Shown here: piece after piece, positions 1-5,099 of the stretch | How the letters are laid out: each line of letters starts with the position of its first letter | Position numbering within the stretch: the stretch's first letter is position 1 | DNA from: an uncultured Blautia sp. | GTDB taxonomy: Bacteria > Bacillota > Clostridia > Lachnospirales > Lachnospiraceae | Assembly (NCBI GenBank): GCA_902476765.1 | Contig: CABSEJ010000203.1 | Location: forward strand, 1 to 5,258 | Length of the DNA: 5,258 bases | Direction: 5' to 3' | The notes under the pieces: model-generated | Seen by the model: the letters and a program-made list of their open reading frames with translations, nothing else | The model's database searches: none | What the model was told of the DNA's origin: nothing | Program-made: the position numbers and the translations under genes

Positions 1-328
1 GAATGGGAGAGTTAATCTGTATCAGAATATCTGCTTTATGTTTGGCTAAAAGCCCTGCTGCCTGCATACCTCCCATATAGTTGTCTGTATTAACGCTGCA
101 CACATATTTATCCTCCCGCTCAATGGTGACAATAGGAATCTGCAAATCAGCCAATTCTCTGGAAGGAATCGTGTGTGTCAGAATAATCATTCCTTCAATT
201 TTATAAGCCAGGAGTTCCTGAATATATCTCCGTTCTTCGGCCTCCTGTTCATTTCCGATAAAGACCAGAAATTTATACCCGAATTTGTTGAGATTTAGGG
301 CTTGTATATAGGTAAGTAGCCGGGGCAT
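1..328 (-). CDS. LacI-family transcriptional regulator, fragment lacking its DNA-binding domain
   Basis: An uninterrupted minus-strand frame of 109 codons enters from the left edge; its C-terminus lies outside the window. The translation resembles the periplasmic-binding-protein-like sensor core of LacI/GalR regulators: a helix ending in LNKFGYKFLVFIGNEQE, then AEERRYIQELLAYKIEGMII, then IPIVTIERE and VNTDNYMGGMQAAGLL. In intact members of about 330-345 residues this segment follows an N-terminal helix-turn-helix and hinge of about 60 residues. Here the frame starts at an ATG (complement of 326-328) and a stop lies two codons further upstream, so the DNA-binding domain and the first core strand are absent. 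That ATG has only a weak, distant GGAGAG upstream and is probably accidental. The fragment could sense a sugar but could not bind an operator. In an intact locus it would probably be the divergent local regulator of the adjoining sugar operon. Family confidence is high; expression of this fragment is doubtful. Confidence 0.82.
   Translation of the reverse strand, partial: MPRLLTYIQALNLNKFGYKFLVFIGNEQEAEERRYIQELLAYKIEGMIILTHTIPSRELADLQIPIVTIEREDKYVCSVNTDNYMGGMQAAGLLAKHKADILIQINSPI
313..328. other. Abnormal head-to-head junction of two decapitated genes
   Basis: LacI-like coding sequence (minus strand) is recognisable up to about 311-320. Binding-protein signal-peptide coding sequence (plus strand) is recognisable from about 316-328. 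An in-frame plus-strand stop (TAA) sits at 313-315. Nothing lies between them: no promoter, operator, ribosome binding site or regulator start. The simplest reading is loss of a block carrying the regulator's N-terminus, the divergent promoter region and the first codons of the binding protein. A chimeric assembly join would look the same. Confidence 0.7.
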
Positions 329-1653
329 TGATTACCGGAATGCTCTCCGGATGTACTTTCGGCTTTGCCAGTGACCCGGATGACCCAAATGAAACAGAAA
401 AGGAAATCCCCATAGACACTTCTGTGGATACCTTTTCCTATGACACTTCTCTGGAAGGGACAGAAATCACACTTTTAAATTCCAAGGCAGAGATTCAGGC
501 TACACTGACGGAAACAGCAGAGGCATTTGAAGAAAGGTCAGGGGTGCATGTGGAAGTTATGCCTGTGTCAGAAGGGGATTCCCCTTACACAAAAGTGGTA
601 AGTCTCTATAACTCAGGAACACCGCCTACCATGGCAATTTTGGATACTACAGATATTGTTGCCCTTGCGGAGGAGAAAGCCCTAGATTTGTCTGACCAAC
701 CCTGGATTGAAGAAGCAGGAGAATATATTACAAGAGTAAATGATAAAGTATACAGCCTTCCTCTGTGTATTGAGGGAAGAGGGCTGATATACAATAAGGC
801 TGCTGTGGAAGAAACTCTTGGAGAAGAATTTAATCCGGAGTCCATTGGTACATTAGAGGAGTTTACCGGGTTTTTAGACAGACTGGTAGAGGCAGGTATG
901 GAAAAGCCTATTTCCCTGGCAAAAGAAGACTGGTCTTTGGGTGCCCATCATCTACAGTATGTTTATGAGACTTATGACGGAACGGCTGAGGGAACTCAGG
1001 CAATGCTGGAAGAACTGAAAGAAGGCACTCTGAAATTAGAAACCTATGACAGAATGTCTCAGTTTTTAGATATGTTTGATGTACTGAAACAATATAACGT
1101 GGCCGCAGGAGACCCTCTGGGGGCGGATTATGACGAGATGGCCATTGACCTGGTAGACGGCAAAACCGCATTCTGGTTTAATGGGAACTGGGCATGGCCT
1201 AATCTGGCAGAAGCAGGAGCAGAAGACACAGATGAATATGGATTTCTCCCCTACTATATGAACAATGACCCGGATGACTATGTCAATAATACGATTCAGG
1301 CATCTCCTTCCAAGCAAGTGATGATTGACGGCCAGATGGTTTCGGAGAAGGAACAGGAAGCGGCAAAGGAATTTTTTAACTGGATTGTGTACAGTGAAAT
1401 CGGACAGCAGATGCTGGTTAAAACCTGCAGTCTGGTTCCGCCGTTCCAGAATAATCCCAATGAGCCTATTGACCCTCTGGGCCGGGATATTTATGAGAAA
1501 ATCCACAGCCAGACAGCAGTGAATGCTCCGGCTATTGTGCCGAATGACCACTGGACAATCCTGGGAGCTTCTATGCAGAAATATCTGGCAGGAAGATGCG
1601 GCAGAGAGGAACTGATACAGGAGATTGAAAGTTATTGGGCGGAACAGGAATGA
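328..1653 (+). CDS. Sugar ABC transporter extracellular solute-binding lipoprotein (family 1), 5'-truncated
   Basis: This is a lipid-anchored binding protein that would capture an oligosaccharide outside the membrane and pass it to the two permeases downstream. Its lipobox LSGC places the modified cysteine at residue 9 (counting from the TTG at 328). An acidic Asp/Glu/Thr-rich linker follows (residues 13-43), then a family 1 (MalE/UgpB-like) fold. Visible landmarks are TLTETAEAFEERSG near 59-72, VYSLPLCIEGRGLIYN at 141-156, EDWSLGAHH at 200-208 and the aromatic FWFNGNWAWPN at 282-292, a likely sugar-stacking segment. The C-terminal lobe looks complete. The 5' end is abnormal: only about 9-13 residues of signal peptide precede the cysteine, the frame is blocked by TAA at 313-315, and there is no Lys/Arg-rich start or ribosome binding site. 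TTG 328 is merely the first possible start. Secretion and lipidation should therefore fail or be poor. The preferred sugar is inferred from the GH32 neighbour, not from this protein. Confidence 0.85.
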   Translation: MITGMLSGCTFGFASDPDDPNETEKEIPIDTSVDTFSYDTSLEGTEITLLNSKAEIQATLTETAEAFEERSGVHVEVMPVSEGDSPYTKVVSLYNSGTPPTMAILDTTDIVALAEEKALDLSDQPWIEEAGEYITRVNDKVYSLPLCIEGRGLIYNKAAVEETLGEEFNPESIGTLEEFTGFLDRLVEAGMEKPISLAKEDWSLGAHHLQYVYETYDGTAEGTQAMLEELKEGTLKLETYDRMSQFLDMFDVLKQYNVAAGDPLGADYDEMAIDLVDGKTAFWFNGNWAWPNLAEAGAEDTDEYGFLPYYMNNDPDDYVNNTIQASPSKQVMIDGQMVSEKEQEAAKEFFNWIVYSEIGQQMLVKTCSLVPPFQNNPNEPIDPLGRDIYEKIHSQTAVNAPAIVPNDHWTILGASMQKYLAGRCGREELIQEIESYWAEQE

Positions 1654-1655
1654 GA

Positions 1656-1662
1656 AAGAAGG
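1656..1662 (+). promoter_or_regulatory. Ribosome binding site fixing the first permease start at 1670
   Basis: AAGAAGG lies seven bases before ATG 1670, just after the binding-protein stop codon at 1651-1653. It supports ATG 1670 over an upstream in-frame TTG at 1625, which lies inside the binding-protein gene and would add 15 charged residues unlike the family's N-terminus. Confidence 0.75.
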
Positions 1663-1669
1663 TAGAATC

Positions 1670-2542
1670 ATGAAGAGAAAAAATAACGGAAAAGATTTTT
1701 GTTTCTTTGCACTGCCGGGAATGTTTTGCTTTTTTGCAGTAGTAATCATTCCCTTTATATACGGCGTATATCTGACATTGACGGACTGGAACGGAGTTTC
1801 AAAAGTAAAGAATCTGGTAGGACTTAAAAACTTTGCAGGTGTCATACAGGACACTCAGTTCTGGTCCTCCCTGCTTCTGACTTTTAAATATGTGATTGCA
1901 GTTGTAATTCTGGTAAATGTTCTTGCTTTCTTTTTGGCATATCTCCTGACAAGAGGAATCAAAGGACAGAATTTCTTCAGGGCAGGCTTTTTCACCCCTA
2001 ATCTGATTGGCGGTATTGTTCTGGGATATATCTGGCAGTTTGTATTTTCCAGAGTTTTTGTGAGCATCGGAGAATCTACCAACTGGAGCCTGTTTGAGAT
2101 TTCATGGCTTTCAGAACCGGACATGGCCTTTGCAGCTTTAGTTCTGGTAACTGTATGGCAGCTTTCCGGCTATATGATTCTGATATACGTGGCCGGTTTT
2201 ATGGGGCTTAGTGAAGACATTATGGAGGCGGCCAGTATCGACGGGGCAAATGGATGGGTAAAAATGAAAAACATTGTGCTGCCCCTGATGATGTCTTCCA
2301 TTACGATTTGTCTGTTCCTTACACTTTCCCGTGCGTTCATGGTTTATGATGTGAATCTGTCCCTGACGGCAGGAGCTCCTTACGGAACTACCCAAATGGC
2401 TGCAATGCATGTATATGAGAAGGCATTTACCTCCCGGCAGTTTGGCGTAGGGCAGGCAGAGGCAGTTATTCTCTTTATTATTGTTGCATGTATCAGTGGG
2501 CTTCAGGTCTATGTTACAAAGAAAAAGGAGGTTGAAGCATAA
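1670..2542 (+). CDS. Sugar ABC transporter permease, MalF/UgpA type
   Basis: This is one of two integral-membrane subunits forming the sugar channel of a CUT1-type carbohydrate importer. The 290-residue product has the usual length. Hydrophobic segments lie near residues 10-36, 70-92, 104-126, 153-175, 208-228 and 262-283, giving the expected six spans. The early motif YLTLTDWNG (34-42) is typical of this subunit. The cytoplasmic coupling loop that docks on the ATPase is intact: EAASIDGANGWVKMKNIVLP at 187-206, with the conserved Glu-Ala-Ala, Gly and Leu-Pro. Spacing from the binding-protein gene is 16 bases, and its stop overlaps the next start (TAATG), indicating translational coupling with the second permease. 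I see no deletion or frameshift. The ATPase is not encoded in the window; relatives commonly share an MsmK-like ATPase encoded elsewhere. The substrate is probably sucrose or fructo-oligosaccharide, inferred from the GH32 gene. Confidence 0.92.
   Translation: MKRKNNGKDFCFFALPGMFCFFAVVIIPFIYGVYLTLTDWNGVSKVKNLVGLKNFAGVIQDTQFWSSLLLTFKYVIAVVILVNVLAFFLAYLLTRGIKGQNFFRAGFFTPNLIGGIVLGYIWQFVFSRVFVSIGESTNWSLFEISWLSEPDMAFAALVLVTVWQLSGYMILIYVAGFMGLSEDIMEAASIDGANGWVKMKNIVLPLMMSSITICLFLTLSRAFMVYDVNLSLTAGAPYGTTQMAAMHVYEKAFTSRQFGVGQAEAVILFIIVACISGLQVYVTKKKEVEA
2524..2531 (+). promoter_or_regulatory. Ribosome binding site for the second permease, inside the first permease gene
   Basis: AAAGGAGG precedes ATG 2542 by ten bases and lies within the last codons of the upstream permease. 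It confirms the start of the second permease. The shortness of that protein therefore comes from an internal loss, not from a misplaced start. Confidence 0.8.
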
Positions 2543-3186
2543 TGAAAAATACAAAAATCGGCGGTACAAAGAAAAAAGTTACTGCTTCAGCTACTATCTT
2601 AGTGACACTGCTGGCAGCTATGCTGGCCTACTATATTGTGCGTCATAATAACAAGGTTTCTAACTTGACCTTTGCCCTGATGGTAGCTTCTATGATTATA
2701 CCTTTCCAGGCGATTATGATTCCCCTGGTAAGCATTTACGGAGGTACGTTAAATATCTTAAATCACAGGCTTACTCTGATTTTTATGCATACAGGCTTTG
2801 CTATGGCCATGTCCGTGTTTATGTTCCATGGATTTATTAAGGGAAGTATCCCTATTGCTCTGGAAGAAGCGGCATACATAGACGGCTGTACCAAGTCACA
2901 GACATTTTTTAAAATAGTATTTCCTCTGTTAAAGCCGATTATCTCCACTATGGTGATTCTGAATGCCATGGCCTTCTGGAACGACTTCCTTTTGCCATCT
3001 CTGGTACTGACGGATAAGAAGCTTCTGACACTGCCGCTGTCTACTTACAGCTTTTACGGAACATACTCTGCGGATTATGGCACCATTATGGCCGGGCTCC
3101 TTCTGTGTGTAATACCGATTCTGGTATTGTATGTAATTCTTCAGAAACAGATTATCAGCGGTGTGGTCGCCGGTGCGGTGAAGTAA
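2542..3186 (+). CDS. Sugar ABC transporter permease, MalG/UgpE type, with internal in-frame deletion
   Basis: This is the second channel subunit of the CUT1-type sugar importer. The product is 214 residues; intact relatives have about 270-280. The C-terminal two thirds are normal: hydrophobic spans near 14-32, 44-64, 77-98, 134-152 and 181-200, the coupling loop EEAAYIDGCTKSQTFF with its downstream FPLLKP (108-132), and the typical end ISGVVAGAVK. The N-terminus is wrong. A normal cytoplasmic start, MKNTKIGGTKKKV (1-13), runs straight into TASATILVTLLAAMLAYY (14-31), which in relatives is the second membrane span. The first span and the external segment after it, about 60-65 residues, are missing without loss of frame. 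The start has a strong AAAGGAGG, so this is not a late-start call. With five spans instead of six, assembly with the partner permease would probably fail. A genuinely shorter five-span variant is possible but less likely. Confidence 0.85.
   Translation: MKNTKIGGTKKKVTASATILVTLLAAMLAYYIVRHNNKVSNLTFALMVASMIIPFQAIMIPLVSIYGGTLNILNHRLTLIFMHTGFAMAMSVFMFHGFIKGSIPIALEEAAYIDGCTKSQTFFKIVFPLLKPIISTMVILNAMAFWNDFLLPSLVLTDKKLLTLPLSTYSFYGTYSADYGTIMAGLLLCVIPILVLYVILQKQIISGVVAGAVK
2575..2584 (+). other. Inferred in-frame deletion junction in the second permease
   Basis: Between the AAAAAAGTT run (Lys-Lys-Val, residues 11-13) and ACTGCTTCA (Thr-Ala-Ser, residues 14-16), the protein passes directly from the cytoplasmic N-terminus to what family knowledge places as the second membrane span. 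An estimated 180-195 bases are missing. The exact breakpoint cannot be fixed from this window. Confidence 0.7.
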
Positions 3187-3200
3187 AATTTAGTGAGCAG

Positions 3201-3206
3201 AAAGGG
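3201..3206 (+). promoter_or_regulatory. Ribosome binding site for the GH32 gene
   Basis: AAAGGG lies eight bases before ATG 3215, within the 28-base gap after the permease stop. It supports the 3215 start, which gives MRTDKVHLRAPGNWINDPNG. Relatives often have a few more residues before the VHLRAP segment. Confidence 0.65.
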
Positions 3207-3214
3207 ATTAAGCG

Positions 3215-4462
3215 ATGAGAACAGATAAGGTACATTTACGAGCTCCCGGAAACTGGATAAATGACCCTAACGGATTTATTTTTTTCAAGGGAGAATATCA
3301 TTTGTTTTATCAATATTTTCCTTATGGACCTGTGTGGGGGACCACTCATTGGGGACATGGGGTAAGCAAAGATTTGATTCACTGGGAACATTTGGGTATT
3401 GCTTTGTTTCCAAGCAAGGATTATGACAGGAACGGTGTTTTTTCAGGAAGTGCTTTGGAACAAGAGGGAAAAATGTACCTGTACTATTCCGGGGTAAAAT
3501 ATCTGAAAGAAGACCCTGAAAATATCCACATATCTCCCGGCGACGATTTTGCCACCTGCCAGGCCATGATTGTATCTCAGGATGGGTTTTCCTTTGATAA
3601 CTGGAAGGACGGAGACACTTACTATATGATGCTGGGAAGCACAATAAGAAAAGAACAGGGACGCATAGTGTTTTATACAAGCAAGGATGGTATAGCCTGG
3701 AATTATGCCTCACAGTATAAGGGACCTGAGTTAGGGAACATATTAGAGTGCCCGGATTTGTTTCAGATTGGGGAACAATGGGTATTTACCGGCTCTCCTA
3801 TGGGGGTAATCCGTGACGGGAAAAATTATGCTGAGCAGGCAGTATGCTCGCTGGCTGAATTTGAAAAAGAAACCTGTACGTTAAAGCTTTGGAATGTGGA
3901 ATATCTGGATTGGGGATTAGACTTATATGCTGCCCAGAGTAATTTGGACAAAGATGGAAATCGGATAATGATTGCCTGGGTTCGTATGCCGAAACCAGTA
4001 GAGGAACCGGGGGAAAAGCCCTGGAGAGGCATGATGTGTCTGCCGAGAGTGGTAGAGGTAAGGGAAAACCATGTCTGTTTTTTGCCACATCCGGAAACAG
4101 ATAAGTATTTTACTGAAAAAGTACAGGATATAGAAGCACTGGATTTTTCCAGACCTTTCCGGCTGAAAGCTTCTCTGAAGAACCGGGAAAGGCTGATTAT
4201 CGGAGGATATGAGATTTCTATGGAGGGCGGCTGTTTAAAAGGAGACAGAAGTCAGGTGTTTGCAGAAGGAAGGGAACACCGGTTTGAGGCAAAGACACCA
4301 TATATAGGCGAAGATTGCATATCGGATATTTTTGTGGACCGGAATCTTATAGAAATTTTTGTGAATCATGGACAATATGTACTCAGCCATGTGGTATATA
4401 ATTTGAAACCTTATATAAAAGGTAATGTAGAGGAGATTTACATAGGGAAAGATATGGAGTAA
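3215..4462 (+). CDS. GH32 beta-fructosidase (sucrose/fructo-oligosaccharide hydrolase) lacking the RDP motif
   Basis: GH32 enzymes hydrolyse beta-fructosyl bonds in sucrose, fructo-oligosaccharides, inulin or levan with retention. No signal peptide is visible, so action would be cytoplasmic, on sugar brought in by the upstream transporter. The N-terminal five-bladed propeller shows the nucleophile motif WINDPNG (14-20, Asp17), FYQYFPYGPVWG (31-42), HWGHGVS (45-51), FSGSA (77-81) and the acid/base motif ECPDL (178-182, Glu178). The C-terminal beta-sandwich ends with DIFVDRNLIEIFVN (371-384). The protein has 415 residues; relatives of this type usually have about 445-490. The RDP motif expected between the other two is absent: SQDGFSFDNWKD (121-132) runs directly into GDTYYMMLGS (133-142). 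Relatives have about 25-30 more residues there, ending in an RDPKVW-like string. Because the RDP aspartate stabilises the transition state, activity should be lost or very low. The gene lies 28 bases after the permease stop. Family assignment is secure; the present function is doubtful. Confidence 0.92.
   Translation: MRTDKVHLRAPGNWINDPNGFIFFKGEYHLFYQYFPYGPVWGTTHWGHGVSKDLIHWEHLGIALFPSKDYDRNGVFSGSALEQEGKMYLYYSGVKYLKEDPENIHISPGDDFATCQAMIVSQDGFSFDNWKDGDTYYMMLGSTIRKEQGRIVFYTSKDGIAWNYASQYKGPELGNILECPDLFQIGEQWVFTGSPMGVIRDGKNYAEQAVCSLAEFEKETCTLKLWNVEYLDWGLDLYAAQSNLDKDGNRIMIAWVRMPKPVEEPGEKPWRGMMCLPRVVEVRENHVCFLPHPETDKYFTEKVQDIEALDFSRPFRLKASLKNRERLIIGGYEISMEGGCLKGDRSQVFAEGREHRFEAKTPYIGEDCISDIFVDRNLIEIFVNHGQYVLSHVVYNLKPYIKGNVEEIYIGKDME
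3602..3613 (+). other. Inferred in-frame deletion junction removing the GH32 RDP motif
   Basis: The bases TGGAAGGACGGA encode Trp-Lys-Asp-Gly (130-133). In relatives, a Trp-Lys-Asp-like string often occurs twice: once after the DGFSFDN segment and again just after RDPKV. Here only one copy remains and everything between is missing. This fits recombination or replication slippage between two short direct repeats, removing an estimated 75-90 bases in frame. The repeat explanation is inferred from family knowledge, because only the product is visible. Confidence 0.65.
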
Positions 4463-4486
4463 TATAAAATCAGAAAATCCATATGC

Positions 4487-4492
4487 AGGAGG
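4487..4492 (+). promoter_or_regulatory. Ribosome binding site for the GNAT gene
   Basis: A consensus AGGAGG ends six bases before ATG 4499, within a 36-base gap after the GH32 stop. It fixes the GNAT start and shows efficient translation initiation as part of the same transcript. Confidence 0.8.
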
Positions 4493-4498
4493 TATACC

Positions 4499-4939
4499 AT
4501 GCTTGAATACAGAGAAATCAATCTTTCCATGCTTCCACAGCTTTCCCGGCTGTTTGCGGAGACCTTTAACGCAGCTCCCTGGAAGGAGAACTGGAGCCAG
4601 GAAACAGCAGCCAAGAGACTGCACCAGATTATAACCACAGAAGACTTTTTTGGCTTAGGAGTCTATGAGAACGGAGAACTGTGCGGCATGATTATGGGCT
4701 GCAAAGAACAGTACGATGAAAGAATGATTTTCCAGGCCCGGGAGTTTTGTATCCGGAATACCATGCAGGGGCGTGGGCTGGGAACAGAAATCTACCGGCA
4801 TTTAGAGGAAGAGTTAAAGAAACAGGGAATCCGCAGAATTTTTCTCTATACCATCCAGGACAGGATGACAGAAAAATTTTATGAGAAGCAGGGATTTAAG
4901 AGGAGCCCTGACCTGGTGCTTATGGAAAAAGAAATGTAA
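4499..4939 (+). CDS. GNAT-family N-acetyltransferase
   Basis: This 146-residue protein is a single-domain GNAT acetyltransferase, transferring an acetyl group from acetyl-CoA to an amine; the acceptor is unknown. The acetyl-CoA pyrophosphate-binding loop is visible as QGRGLG (90-95), matching the Q/R-x-x-G-x-G/A pattern, followed by the expected helix TEIYRHLEEELKKQG (96-110). A beta-strand RIFLYT (113-118) and the late motif FYEKQGFKR (127-135) complete the core. The N-terminal part, with FAETFNAAPWKENW (19-32), resembles uncharacterised GNATs common in Clostridia. Length and motifs look intact, unlike its neighbours. It is the last gene of the operon and has a strong ribosome binding site. 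Its link to fructoside use is unclear. It could be a passenger that shares the transcript, or it might acetylate a small molecule or protein terminus. I cannot name a substrate. Confidence 0.88.
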   Translation: MLEYREINLSMLPQLSRLFAETFNAAPWKENWSQETAAKRLHQIITTEDFFGLGVYENGELCGMIMGCKEQYDERMIFQAREFCIRNTMQGRGLGTEIYRHLEEELKKQGIRRIFLYTIQDRMTEKFYEKQGFKRSPDLVLMEKEM

Positions 4940-5004
4940 GAACTGTAAAAGTCAAAAGAAAGATAAAAATCCCGGAGATACCAACGAAGGTTGTTACCAG
5001 TGGG

Positions 5005-5016
5005 ACAAACGTTTGT
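5005..5016. promoter_or_regulatory. 12-bp perfect palindrome resembling a LacI-family operator
   Basis: ACAAACGTTTGT reads identically on both strands and has the central AAACGTTT core seen in many operators of LacI/GalR sugar regulators. It lies in the 144-base convergent gap, 66 bases after the GNAT stop, where no gene start is near. It could be a relocated or auxiliary operator, the remnant of a lost promoter region, or chance. Only the palindrome is directly seen; its role is inferred. Confidence 0.4.
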
Positions 5017-5027
5017 ATAGGCTGTCA

Positions 5028-5052
5028 TCGGCACAGCATATGGCTGTGCCGA
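5028..5052. repeat. Perfect 10-bp inverted repeat (hairpin) in the convergent intergenic region
   Basis: TCGGCACAGC (5028-5037) and GCTGTGCCGA (5043-5052) are exact reverse complements around a five-base loop ATATG. The stem is GC-rich and would fold stably in RNA from either strand. No T-run follows on either side, so it is not a standard intrinsic terminator. Its position between converging genes still suggests a role in stopping transcription or protecting 3' ends. An outer GCTGTC (5021-5026) can pair with GACAGC (5072-5077). Confidence 0.7.
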
Positions 5053-5070
5053 GTTCCAGCACTGCAGCAG

Positions 5071-5099
5071 AGACAGCACTCAGCTAGCTGCGGCTGTCT
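5071..5099. repeat. 7-bp inverted repeat enclosing a 10-bp palindrome over the NFACT stop codon
   Basis: AGACAGC (5071-5077) pairs with GCTGTCT (5093-5099). Between them lies the perfect palindrome CAGCTAGCTG (5081-5090), which contains the minus-strand TAG stop at 5084-5086. The GACAGC arm is also complementary to GCTGTC at 5021-5026, so two mutually exclusive folds are possible. No T-run follows, and the function is unknown. Confidence 0.5.

Noticed and set aside
326..330. Overlapping divergent starts (minus ATG at 326-328, plus TTG at 328-330) as a natural design
   Set aside because: Neither start has a good ribosome binding site and both products lack essential N-terminal parts, so the overlap is more likely created by the junction.
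1625..1669. TTG start giving a 305-residue first permease
   Set aside because: It lies inside the binding-protein gene and adds residues atypical for the family. ATG 1670 has a well-placed AAGAAGG.
1066..1854. Long minus-strand open frame of 262 codons
   Set aside because: It is antisense to the end of the binding-protein gene and the start of the first permease, both well supported by motifs and ribosome binding sites. Its translation is rich in Cys, His, Arg and Phe without domain motifs, typical of a shadow frame.
4235..4638. Overlapping minus-strand frames across the GH32/GNAT boundary
   Set aside because: They lie opposite two genes with clear motifs, have no recognisable domain, and lack convincing ribosome binding sites.
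5028..5052. Hairpin as a standard Rho-independent terminator
   Set aside because: The stem is strong, but no T-run follows it on either strand, so I list it as an inverted repeat of unknown role.
4879..5087. Short open frames on both strands over the convergent gap
   Set aside because: The plus frame starts inside the GNAT gene and runs through the palindrome and hairpins. The minus frame also crosses them and ends inside the GNAT gene. Neither has a start signal or domain pattern.
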